NCBI GenBank assembly: GCA_025934775.1
Contig: JAICWO010000006.1
Coordinates: 62,001-126,000, forward strand
From: Gemmatimonadaceae bacterium
Lineage (GTDB): Bacteria; Gemmatimonadota; Gemmatimonadetes; Gemmatimonadales; Gemmatimonadaceae
Direction of reading: 5' to 3'
DNA: 64,000 nt
Shown here: piece by piece, positions 15,314 through 23,072 of the stretch
Layout of the letters: each line of letters starts with the position of its first letter
How positions within the stretch are numbered: position 1 is the first letter of the stretch
Program-made: the position numbers and the translations under genes
Notes under the pieces: model-generated
What the model saw: the letters and a program-made list of their open reading frames with translations, nothing else
Told to the model about the DNA's origin: nothing
Database searches by the model: none

Positions 15314-17250
15314 ACCGCGCTCGCGAGCATCCGCACCTTCTTCGCGTCGCTCGACTTGGCCGCGTCACTCTGAAGCTGCGACGCGAGCTTGTTCAGCGCC
15401 GATGCGCGCTGTGCGCCCGATGACTTCTCGGCGCCGGCGAGCGCCGAACGCGTGGACGACAGCTCGCCGGTCGCAAGCCCCTTGTCGCGCTCGAGCTGGT
15501 CGAGGTACGCGCGGGCGAGCGAGAACGATGCCGGCCACGTGTACTTCGACTGCCCCTGCACGTTGAGATAGTCGAGATGCGCCGTCTTGGCGGCGTCGAT
15601 CTCGTTCTGCGTGAGGAGCGCGTTCGGCGTGAGCTCGAGGATGTCGAGACCGCGCGTGATCTCCGAGCTCACGATCACCCCGTTGTACCAGTACGCCGAC
15701 CACGAGCCGCCGAGCACCATGTGCGTGGCGTCGAGCGGACCACGATCGAAGTAGGCGATCTCCGTCGGATGCGCGGCGTCCGTCCAATCGAAGACCGAGA
15801 TGCCGCCCTGATACCACGCCTGCACCATCACATCGCGGCCGGGGACCGGAATGAGCGAACCGTTGTGCGCGACGCAGTTCTCCTGCGGCGTCTGCGGGGC
15901 GGGCATCTTGTAATAGCTCTGGAAGTGGAGCTTGCGGTCGGCGCCGATGGTGAAGATCGCGTCGGCGCCCCAGTCCTTGGGATCGCTCGCGCGGCACTTG
16001 GGCGCGCTGCCGCCGCCCCACTCATCGGAGAAGAGCACCTTGGTGCCGTCGTTGTTGAACGTCGCCGAATGCCAATATGAGAAGTTTGAATCGGCCGCGG
16101 CATCGATGCGCACCGGGTGCGCGACATCGCGAATATCGAGGAGCAGGCCGTATCCTTCGCACGCGCCGCCGGCGAGCCCCACCGCCGGATAGACGGTGAT
16201 GTCGTGGCACTGCGTGGGCCCGGGCTGCGGACCGCTCGTCGCGCCGGCCGGCTGCCCGATCAGCTTGGCGATGATGCCGGGGAGCGCGACACGCAGCGCG
16301 GCACTGTCGGCGGTGGTCGCCGCGCCGCTGCCGTTTCTCGCCTTCACGACGCTGTCGAGCATCGGATGGACGAAGTTCGGCGGGAGGACCATCTGCTGGC
16401 CGAACACGTCGGCGATGAAATCGCCGCGCGCCTTCGCTTCGTTCAGCGCGGTGATGTCGTCCGGCGCCATGCCGTGCGTGGCCGGCTTCGTGAGATCGTC
16501 GAAGATGCGCGGCGAGCTCACGATCGCGGCCTGCTCGGGATGCGCGAGCGGAACCTTGATCACCTCGATGCGGAAGAGCGCGGAGTTGGGATCCTGTCCT
16601 GGCGCCGCGCCCACGCATCCGGCGAGCTCGCTCGGCGAACGCACCGGCGCGGAGCCCGAGACGTAGACGTAGACGTTCGCCGGATCCTTGGGATCGACGA
16701 CGACCGTGTGCGTGTGCGAGCCGCGGCACGTCTGCACGTTCGCCACGTTCCTGGGATGCGCGAGGTCGCTGATGTCGAAGATGCGAATGCCGCGAATGCG
16801 CGCCTGGCTCACCGTGTCCTTCACGCCCTCGCCGCCGCAGTCGATGCGGCCGGTGGTGCCTTCGGCCGAGACGAAGAGCAAATTCTTATACGTGGACACG
16901 TCGCTCTGCGACGCCGGGCAGTAGTTCCCCACGTCGAGGCGCGGATGCGCCGGGTCGGAGATGTCCCAGACCTGGTAGCCGTTGAAATTCCCCTGGATCA
17001 CTTCGTTCCCGCGGAACGCCAGATCGGAGTTGATGCCCTGCACGAACTTCTCCGACGGTTTCGTCACCGAGACGAGGCGGAGATTCCAGAGCGCCTCGCC
17101 GGCGTCGTATACGCCCGGCTTGAGCCCGACGCGCGCGTCGGGGCTCGGCGCGCCCGCCTGTGTCACTTGCTGGGCACCCGCGGGGAGTGCGGTGAACGCG
17201 GCAACCGCCAGCAGCGCGGTCGCGAGCGTGGGTGTGGTGCGGAACGCCAT
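15292..17250 (-). CDS. Secreted LVIVD-repeat beta-propeller protein
   Basis: 652 residues with a signal peptide (cleavage probably after AGAQQ, ~26). Repeated blades with VWDISDPAHPRLD, IFDISDLAHPRNV, LLDIRDVAHPVRI and VFDWTDAAHPTEI fit the LVIVD repeat, a secreted or surface beta-propeller. Paired Cys residues (NYCPASQ, IDCGGEG, TCRGSH, ENCVAHNG) suggest disulfides, consistent with export. The C-terminal ~100 residues are helical (SSGAQRASALNKLASQLQSDAAKSSDAKKV). It lies 39 bases downstream of the DUF305 gene in the same direction, so the two probably form an operon. No enzymatic residues recognised. Confidence 0.85.
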   Translation of the reverse strand: MAFRTTPTLATALLAVAAFTALPAGAQQVTQAGAPSPDARVGLKPGVYDAGEALWNLRLVSVTKPSEKFVQGINSDLAFRGNEVIQGNFNGYQVWDISDPAHPRLDVGNYCPASQSDVSTYKNLLFVSAEGTTGRIDCGGEGVKDTVSQARIRGIRIFDISDLAHPRNVANVQTCRGSHTHTVVVDPKDPANVYVYVSGSAPVRSPSELAGCVGAAPGQDPNSALFRIEVIKVPLAHPEQAAIVSSPRIFDDLTKPATHGMAPDDITALNEAKARGDFIADVFGQQMVLPPNFVHPMLDSVVKARNGSGAATTADSAALRVALPGIIAKLIGQPAGATSGPQPGPTQCHDITVYPAVGLAGGACEGYGLLLDIRDVAHPVRIDAAADSNFSYWHSATFNNDGTKVLFSDEWGGGSAPKCRASDPKDWGADAIFTIGADRKLHFQSYYKMPAPQTPQENCVAHNGSLIPVPGRDVMVQAWYQGGISVFDWTDAAHPTEIAYFDRGPLDATHMVLGGSWSAYWYNGVIVSSEITRGLDILELTPNALLTQNEIDAAKTAHLDYLNVQGQSKYTWPASFSLARAYLDQLERDKGLATGELSSTRSALAGAEKSSGAQRASALNKLASQLQSDAAKSSDAKKVRMLASAVHELAAL

Positions 17251-17289
17251 ATGAGTCCTCTGATGGGGTGGGGGGAGAGTCGAGATCGT

Positions 17290-17982
17290 TCAGGGTTCGG
17301 CGATGCCGAGCTTCATCATGGCGAGCATGCGCTGCATGCGCGCGATCTCCGTCGTCTGGTCCACGTTCACATCCGACGCCATCTTGACGATGGTGTAGTC
17401 CTGCGCGGCGCCGTACGTGTCGAACAGCTCCTTCACCATCTGGATCGCGCCGGTGTGGTGCTGGATCATGTACGTGAGAAAGAGCCGGTCGAATTCCGCG
17501 CCGCGCGCGGCGTCGAGCTGCTTCATCTGCGCGTCGGTGAGCATCCCGGGCATGAGCATGTCCTGCTCGGTGCCATTCATCATCATCTTCATGGGCATCG
17601 GCTTGGCCTCGGGCACCGGCTGATTGCGGTCGCGAAGCCACTGCTGCATGAGGGTGATCTCGTCCTGCTGCGCGTTGATGATGCGCGCGCACAGCGTCTG
17701 AACCGACTGGTTCGCGCCATGCGATGGCGCCCACTTCGCCATCACGATCGCCTGCGCGTGGTGGCTGATCATCCCCGTCATGAACTGGATGTCGGCCGCC
17801 GTGTACGGATACCGCGCGCTGTCGGAGCGCGCGCGCGCCATCGCGGCCGCTTCACCCTGGGCGACCGCAGCGGGTGTCGGACTCGCGGCAAGAGCGGCCT
17901 GGCCGGCGCTGCTCCGGCAGGCGGAGGCCCCGAGAACGGCGGTCGCGACGACGGCGATGGTCGCGAGGTCTACGCGCGACAT
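17290..17982 (-). CDS. DUF305 (ferritin-like) exported protein
   Basis: 230 residues from the ATG at 17982; a TTG 12 bases upstream is in frame but less likely. The N-terminus is a signal peptide ending near SAC (VLGASACRSS), so it may be a lipoprotein. The DUF305 signature is present twice: ADIQFMTGMISHHAQAIVMAKWA and LFLTYMIQHHTGAIQMVKEL, giving the paired MI.HH.GAI helices that bind metal, often copper, in relatives. A Met-rich linker (PMPMKMMMNG...MLMPGM) fits a periplasmic metal-handling role. It is the upstream partner of the LVIVD gene. Confidence 0.88.
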   Translation of the reverse strand: MSRVDLATIAVVATAVLGASACRSSAGQAALAASPTPAAVAQGEAAAMARARSDSARYPYTAADIQFMTGMISHHAQAIVMAKWAPSHGANQSVQTLCARIINAQQDEITLMQQWLRDRNQPVPEAKPMPMKMMMNGTEQDMLMPGMLTDAQMKQLDAARGAEFDRLFLTYMIQHHTGAIQMVKELFDTYGAAQDYTIVKMASDVNVDQTTEIARMQRMLAMMKLGIAEP

Positions 17983-18247
17983 GTCGAATCTCAATCTGGG
18001 TGGGAGGATGCCTCGGCCGCGTGCGTCCGCGGATGAGGAACGTCAGGCTACAGTATGCGTCGGTGTGCGCGCGAGCACGAGTGGCGCCGCGTGCGAGACG
18101 CGGCGTGACCGGTTCGACGGACCCCTCGTTGCGCGAACATGATGTTTACAAGTCGTCGCAAACACCGGTTTGGAAGCATGGTGCCATTCACCGTCTTCGA
18201 GGACCTGATCCCATAGCCGGTGCTGGAGCTGCTCCCATCGGGATCAG

Positions 18248-18553
18248 CTAGCGCCGGTCGTAGTGACCCAGTTCCGAATCGAGCTCACGCATGGCGGCTT
18301 GATAGTACGGATCGACCGGTGGCAGGTCGTGCACCGCCGGCGCCTTGGGCTTGGGCGACGATCCGAACAGGCCCCGCGCGAGGCGAAATACGCCGTACAC
18401 CACGAGCCCGACGAGTGCGAGCCGCAGCACGAGCATCGCCAGCCCAACGAGCGCGCCGAGGATGCCGAGCGTCGTCGCCAACGCGATCAGGCAGAGCGGA
18501 ATGCCGATCGCGAGTGCGAGGGCGATTTTGATGATCGACCAGAAGAAGCGCAT
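18248..18553 (-). CDS. Small membrane protein of unknown function
   Basis: 101 residues. The N-terminal 60 residues are almost entirely hydrophobic, probably two TM segments (SIIKIALALAIGIPLCLIAL and LGILGALVGLAMLVLRLALVGLVVYGVF), followed by a polar tail with SSPKPKAPAVHDLPPVDPYYQAAMRELDSELGHYDRR. A GGAGG ribosome site precedes the ATG by 6 bases, supporting a real gene. No family recognised. The 250 bases before its end (17995-18247) hold no supported gene; only a weak inverted pair TGTTTAC/GCAAACA (18143-18164) was seen there. Confidence 0.75.
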   Translation of the reverse strand: MRFFWSIIKIALALAIGIPLCLIALATTLGILGALVGLAMLVLRLALVGLVVYGVFRLARGLFGSSPKPKAPAVHDLPPVDPYYQAAMRELDSELGHYDRR

Positions 18554-18705
18554 GGAGGAGCCTCCGACCGCGGAATCGCGGGACGCAGATCCGTACGGAC
18601 GATGCGGGTGCCAGGTTCCAACGCCCGCGCTCGGCGTCCGTGTAACGCCGTGACCGCACGCCGCGTGTCATGGTTGAGCATCGTGAACTCGGCACGAGAT
18701 CAACA

Positions 18706-19161
18706 ATGACACGACTCGCTCTCGCCGCGCTCGCGCTCGCCGCCTCGGCGTGCGCGAGCAGCACCGGCCCAAGCACTCCACCGGCTCAGCACGCGCAGTT
18801 CACGCGTGGTCCGGTGATGTTCGACGTTCAGGACTTTCCCGCGTCGCTCGGCGTCCTGTGGGCCTTACCGTCCGTCACGCCCACGCAATCGGCGGTCGTC
18901 GTGCGTGCGATACAGTACGGGAGTCTCTGTGCTCTCGCCGTCGACGGCGGAGCGACCGTGAGCGCGGGGCACATCGCGCTCGACGTCACGTTCACGCCTC
19001 GTGCGGGCGCCGACTGCCCGAGCATTAGCAATGGTGAGGGCCGCGCGCTGCAGTACACGGCGACGATCGCCGCGCCGAGCGGCACCTATGAGGTCACGGT
19101 CGTGCACCACAACGGCGTCACGTCCGACACGCTCGTCGACCGTCGGGTCACGGTGCCGTGA
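18706..19161 (+). CDS. Small lipoprotein, function unknown
   Basis: 151 residues from the ATG at 18706, where a signal peptide begins (MTRLALAALALAASACASS) with a usable lipobox ending at Cys. The mature part looks all-beta (ASLGVLWALPSVTPTQSAVVVRAIQYGSL, then DVTFTP, LQYTATIAAPSGTYEVTVVHHNG), perhaps an Ig-like or CARDB-like domain. The frame is open back to 18670 but the upstream part lacks a signal. Its TGA (19159-19161) abuts the stop of the convergent DUF2911 gene without a spacer. Confidence 0.75.
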   Translation: MTRLALAALALAASACASSTGPSTPPAQHAQFTRGPVMFDVQDFPASLGVLWALPSVTPTQSAVVVRAIQYGSLCALAVDGGATVSAGHIALDVTFTPRAGADCPSISNGEGRALQYTATIAAPSGTYEVTVVHHNGVTSDTLVDRRVTVP

Positions 19162-19713
19162 TCAGGATGCCGGACGATACGGCGCCTTGATCGGGGCCGA
19201 CAGCGCCGTCTCGCCCCAGTGAATTCTGAGCTGCGCGCTGTCGCGCAGCACGAGCGGAAAATCGATCGTGAGCGTCTCAACGTGGGAGGCGCTTTGCGGC
19301 TCGAGATCGAGTCGCAGCACGTCGGTCGCCGCGCCCGGATACGGCTTGTGAAAGACGTGCGCCGCGCGGTTGAAGATCAGCGTCCATGCTTGTCGCGCTC
19401 GTGGAATGACCCAGAGCGTGTACTCGCCGGCGGCAAGCGGCCGGCCGTCGATCACGAGATCGTGATCGAACGTGATGCGCGTCGCCGAGTCCGCGCCAGG
19501 ATGCCAGACGCTGTCCCACGGCACGAGCGCACCGAACAGCGCGCGGCCGCGCGCCACGGGGCGTCCGTACTCGATCGAGATCGTGGTGAACGCCACGTGT
19601 TGCGCGATGCTCTGGCGTTGGCTGAACGGATAGCCTTGAGCGTTCGCGGACGCTGATGCGGCGGTGAGGAGTGCGAGCGCCAAGGCGGACGCGACGTGAG
19701 AACGGAGGTTCAT
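19162..19713 (-). CDS. DUF2911 secreted protein
   Basis: 183 residues with a signal peptide (MNLRSHVASALALALLTAASASANAQ). The DUF2911 core is clear: ISIEYGRPVARGRALFGALVPWDSVWHPGADSATRITFDHDL, then DGRPLAAGEYTLWVIP and WTLIFNRAAHVFHKPYP. Proteins of this family are periplasmic or secreted beta-sandwich proteins with no assigned function. The stop codon directly abuts that of the convergent lipoprotein gene (19161/19162), leaving no room for a terminator between them. Confidence 0.9.
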   Translation of the reverse strand: MNLRSHVASALALALLTAASASANAQGYPFSQRQSIAQHVAFTTISIEYGRPVARGRALFGALVPWDSVWHPGADSATRITFDHDLVIDGRPLAAGEYTLWVIPRARQAWTLIFNRAAHVFHKPYPGAATDVLRLDLEPQSASHVETLTIDFPLVLRDSAQLRIHWGETALSAPIKAPYRPAS

Positions 19714-19778
19714 AATCAGAAAAGTCGCGCCTCCGCCCGGGAGTTCCTAGATGGCCGAACCCTTGCGGTCCGCGAGGT

Positions 19779-21707
19779 ATGAGTCTTCGCGAGCTCCTCT
19801 TCGGCCGGCCACTCCGCTCCGCCGAACAGGAAGCGCAGCGGATTGGCGTGCTGCGTGGTGTGCCGGTGCTTGGACTGGACGCGCTCGCGTCCGCTGCGTA
19901 CGGGCCGGAGGCGGCGCTCAGCGTGCTGATTCCGCTCGGCGCCGGCGCCACCGGATTCATCGAACCGATCAGCGCCGTGATCATCGCGGTGCTCGCGGTC
20001 GTGTACGTCTCCTACCGCCAGACCATCGGTGCATACCCGAACGGCGGCGGCTCGTACACCGTCGCGACCGAGAACCTTGGCGCGACCGCCGGACTCCTCG
20101 CGGCCAGTGCGCTCGCGCTCGACTACGTGCTCAATGTCGCGGTCGCGATCTCAGCCGGTGTAGGAGCGATCGTCTCGGCGGTCCCGGCGCTCCTGCCGTA
20201 CACGCTCGCGCTGTGTCTCGCGATACTCGCGTTCCTCACGATCGTGAATCTTCGCGGCGTCCGCGAGGCGGGGCTCGCGTTCATGTTGCCGACGTATCTC
20301 TTCCTCGGCTGCCTCGGCCTCACGATCGTGCTGGGCGTTGCACGCGTGATCCTCGGACACGCGCATCCCGTCCTTGCGACCCACGCGCTGCCGGCCGCCA
20401 CCAAGCCGATGGCGGCAGCGAGCCTCTGGCTGATCTCGCGCGCATTCGCGAGCGGGTGCACCGCGATGACGGGCGTGGAGGCGGTGTCGAACGGCGTGCC
20501 GCTCTTCAACGAGCCGACGGTCCGCTCGGCGCAGCGGACGCTCACCACGATCATCGCCGCGCTCGCGCTGCTGCTCGCGGGGATCGCGTTTCTGTCTCGC
20601 GAAATGGGGATCGTCGCGACGTCGCCGGGCCAGCCCGGCTATCAGAGTATTCTCTCGCAGCTCGTGATGGCGGTCGCGTCGCGCAGCGCGTTCTACTACG
20701 TGACGATGGCGTCCGTCGTGGCGGTGCTCTGTCTCTCGGCCAACACGAGCTTCGCCGACTTTCCGCGACTGTGTCGCGTGCTCGCGCTCGACGAGTACTT
20801 GCCCGCCGAATTCGCCCATCCCGGAAGTCGGCTGGTCTACACCGCGGGCATCGTCTCGCTCGCGGTGCTCGCGGGAGCGTTGCTGATCATCTTCGGCGGC
20901 ATCACTGACCGGCTGATTCCGCTCTTCGCGGTCGGCGCGTTTCTCGCCTTCACGATGTCGCAGGCGGGCATGGTGGCGCACTGGCGCCGAAGCTCCGCGC
21001 CGCACGCTCGCCGGTCGCTCGCCGTGAACGCGTGCGGCGCGGCCGCGACGGGGTTGACGCTCGTGATCGTCGTGGTATCAAAGTTCGCTGAAGGCGCGTG
21101 GATCGTCGTGTTGATCATTCCCGGTGTCATTCTCCTTCTGCGCGCGGTGCGCCGCGACTTCGACCGGGTGGACGAGGAGACCGACGTCGCCGGGCCAATC
21201 CAGTTGGACGCGCCGCCGCCGCCGCTCGTCGTGGTGCCGCTCAAGCGCCTCGACCGTGTCGCGCGCAAGTCGTTGCGGCTCGCCATCACGATGTCGCCCG
21301 ACGTCGAAGTGGTCCACGTGCTCACCGGCGAGCCCGATATGGACGATCTCCGCGCGCGTTGGAAGGAGCAGGTCGAACGACCGATCGTGCGCGCGGGCTA
21401 TCCGGCGCCGAGGCTCGTTCCACTTCACTCGGATTACCGCGAGTTCTTCGGTCCGCTGTTGCAGCACGTGCGCGAGCTCACGCAGCGACATCCGCGGCGC
21501 TACGTCGCGGTGCTGATTCCCGAGCTCGTCGGAGCGCGATGGTACCACTGGCTGTTGCACGGCCACCGGTCCACGCTGCTCAAGGGCATGCTGCTCCTAC
21601 GCGGCGGACCGAACGTGATCGTCGTCAATACGCCGTGGTACCTGCGCGACAGCGCGCTGGAGCTGGTGCGCGAGGCCAAGCGCTCCAGGATGAAGCGCAA
21701 TGCTTGA
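19779..21707 (+). CDS. kimA: KimA-like APC-superfamily potassium (or amino acid) transporter
   Basis: 642 residues. The N-terminus FGRPLRSAEQEAQRIGVLRGVPVLGLDALASAAYGPEA and the first helix pair (FIEPISAVIIAVLAVVYVSYRQTI...YPNGGGSYTVATENLG) are those of the KimA/YdaO branch of APC transporters. About 12 TM segments extend to ~465. A ~170-residue cytosolic C-terminal domain follows (PLVVVPLKRLDR...VEVVHVLTGEPDMDDLRARW...RPIVRAGYPAPRLV), as in the high-affinity K+ importer KimA, where it dimerises. No c-di-AMP (ydaO) riboswitch fits in the 65-base leader. It overlaps a channel gene by 8 bases, which favours potassium as cargo. Confidence 0.82.
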   Translation: MSLRELLFGRPLRSAEQEAQRIGVLRGVPVLGLDALASAAYGPEAALSVLIPLGAGATGFIEPISAVIIAVLAVVYVSYRQTIGAYPNGGGSYTVATENLGATAGLLAASALALDYVLNVAVAISAGVGAIVSAVPALLPYTLALCLAILAFLTIVNLRGVREAGLAFMLPTYLFLGCLGLTIVLGVARVILGHAHPVLATHALPAATKPMAAASLWLISRAFASGCTAMTGVEAVSNGVPLFNEPTVRSAQRTLTTIIAALALLLAGIAFLSREMGIVATSPGQPGYQSILSQLVMAVASRSAFYYVTMASVVAVLCLSANTSFADFPRLCRVLALDEYLPAEFAHPGSRLVYTAGIVSLAVLAGALLIIFGGITDRLIPLFAVGAFLAFTMSQAGMVAHWRRSSAPHARRSLAVNACGAAATGLTLVIVVVSKFAEGAWIVVLIIPGVILLLRAVRRDFDRVDEETDVAGPIQLDAPPPPLVVVPLKRLDRVARKSLRLAITMSPDVEVVHVLTGEPDMDDLRARWKEQVERPIVRAGYPAPRLVPLHSDYREFFGPLLQHVRELTQRHPRRYVAVLIPELVGARWYHWLLHGHRSTLLKGMLLLRGGPNVIVVNTPWYLRDSALELVREAKRSRMKRNA

Positions 21708-22611
21708 CGCGATCGTGAGCGTCGTGGGCGCGGCGATCATCCTCGTCGTGATGCGCGACATCGTGCACGAGCTCTTCCATCCCGAAACGTCGGGATCGAT
21801 CAGCCGGGTCGTGATGCTCGGCGTCTGGCGCATCATGCGCCGCGTTGCACGCCGGCATCGCCGCGCGCTCTTCGACGCCGGTCCGCTGATGTTGATCGCC
21901 GTCGCCGGTGTGTGGACGGTGCTGCTTGGCGTGGGCTGGGCGCTGATCTACTGGCCGCGGCTGCCGGCGGATTTCCACGTCGCCGGCGGCCTGACGGGGC
22001 CCGCGAGCCACGGCTTTCTCTCCGCGCTGTACGTCTCGATGTCGACGCTGACGACGATCGGCGCCAGCGATCTGACGCCGCGCGTCGGTGCGCTGCGGCT
22101 GATCTACACGGCCGAAGGGCTCGTCGGGCTGGTGATGATCACCGCCTGGATCACATGGGTGCTCTCGATCTATCCGGTCATCGCCGAGCGGCGCGCGTTC
22201 ACGCGCGAGGTGATGACGCTGCGCCAGGCGGAGCCCCGTCCCGGCACCGCGGTGCGCGAAGCCCCCGTCGAGACGTCGGCCGACGTGCTGCGCACGCTCA
22301 CCGAGCAGGTGATCCGGATCGGCAGCCAACTGCAGCAGTCGCGGGTGACATACTACTTTCAGAATGAGGATCCCAACGTGGCGCTGGCGGAGCAGCTCCC
22401 GTGGGCGCTCTCGTACGCGCACGCGGCCGAGGAGCGCGGGACCGAGCCGGCGATCCGCCGCCACGGCGTGCTGCTGCGCACCGCGATCGAGCAGCTCCTG
22501 ACGCAGATCGGCGCCGAGTTTCTCGGCCTCCCCGACGCGCCGCCGGGCCGGATCATCATGGCCCTGGCGGAGGATCATCTCATCGCGAAGCGGCAGGGCG
22601 CGGCGAGCTGA
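21700..22611 (+). CDS. Two-TM ion channel with atypical filter (TTIGASD)
   Basis: 303 residues. Two membrane segments before the pore (1-20 and ~65-87), a pore helix (GFLSALYVSMSTL), the filter TTIGASDLTP at 118-127 and an inner helix (LVGLVMITAWITWVLSIYPVIAE) match the Ion_trans_2 channel plan. The usual TVGYGD is TIGASD here: Tyr and the second Gly are replaced, so potassium selectivity is not assured. A ~130-residue helical cytosolic tail follows. The start codon lies inside the last codons of the kimA-like gene (8-base overlap), implying coupled translation and linked ion fluxes. Confidence 0.8.
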   Translation: MLDAIVSVVGAAIILVVMRDIVHELFHPETSGSISRVVMLGVWRIMRRVARRHRRALFDAGPLMLIAVAGVWTVLLGVGWALIYWPRLPADFHVAGGLTGPASHGFLSALYVSMSTLTTIGASDLTPRVGALRLIYTAEGLVGLVMITAWITWVLSIYPVIAERRAFTREVMTLRQAEPRPGTAVREAPVETSADVLRTLTEQVIRIGSQLQQSRVTYYFQNEDPNVALAEQLPWALSYAHAAEERGTEPAIRRHGVLLRTAIEQLLTQIGAEFLGLPDAPPGRIIMALAEDHLIAKRQGAAS

Positions 22612-22645
22612 CCGGCACGCGCCGCCGCGGGCCGGAGAAACCAAT

Positions 22646-22702
22646 TTGACAACGCGAGCGTAGGAGCATAAGAATCTTAGGTCTCTTGTCCTAAGAATCT
22701 TA
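22646..22702 (+). promoter_or_regulatory. PadR promoter with twin TAAGAATCTTA operators
   Basis: TTGACA (22646-22651), spacer 17, TAAGAA (22669-22674). Two identical TAAGAATCTTA palindromes lie at 22669-22679, over the -10, and at 22692-22702, just past the expected transcription start; they are 23 bp apart. Together with flanks they form a 14-bp inverted repeat with one mismatch. This is the clearest operator pair in the window and almost certainly the autoregulatory site of the PadR at 22722. Confidence 0.75.
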
Positions 22703-22721
22703 TGCTACGAGCTAAACCCCG

Positions 22722-23072
22722 ATGACTCCTCCCGAGCTCGATCTCGTTCGCGGCACGTTGGACCTTCTCGTCCTCAAGGCCTTGTCGTGGGGACCGATGC
22801 ACGGCCTCGCCGTGGTGCGGTGGATCGAGCAGACGACGCGCGACGAGCTCCAGGTCGAGGAAGGCGCACTCTATCCCGCGCTGCACCGTATGGAAGAGAA
22901 GGGGTGGCTCGATGCGGACTGGGGCTACACGGACCAGAACCGCAAGGCAAAGTTCTACCGGGTCACGGCCAAGGGGCGTAAACACCTCGCGGCGGAGCAC
23001 GAGCGGTGGGCGCGGTACACGAGCGTCGTCGGCCTGGTGCTGGCGGCGCGCAAACCGGGGACCGCGCGATGA
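22722..23072 (+). CDS. PadR-family transcriptional regulator
   Basis: 116 residues: [61 protein letters not shown] is the winged helix, then YTDQNRKAKFYRVTAKG the wing and LAAEHERWARYTSVVGLVLAAR the dimer helix. It is closest in type to the copy at 31773. The ATGA overlap joins it to the ADOP at 23069, and both lie under the strong TTGACA promoter with twin TAAGAATCTTA sites. It is likely a repressor of that pair. Its N-terminal 'PPELDLVRGTLDLL' is the usual start of ADOP-linked PadR proteins. Confidence 0.95.
   Translation: MTPPELDLVRGTLDLLVLKALSWGPMHGLAVVRWIEQTTRDELQVEEGALYPALHRMEEKGWLDADWGYTDQNRKAKFYRVTAKGRKHLAAEHERWARYTSVVGLVLAARKPGTAR

Noticed and set aside
16117-18036. 639-codon frame antisense to the LVIVD and DUF305 genes
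   Set aside because: No domain, Arg/Asp-rich composition typical of a shadow; the opposite strand has signal peptides and known domains.
18143-18164. Inverted pair TGTTTAC/GCAAACA in the gap before 18248
   Set aside because: One mismatch in 7 bp with an 8-base gap, no promoter boxes at a sensible distance and no second copy; could be chance.
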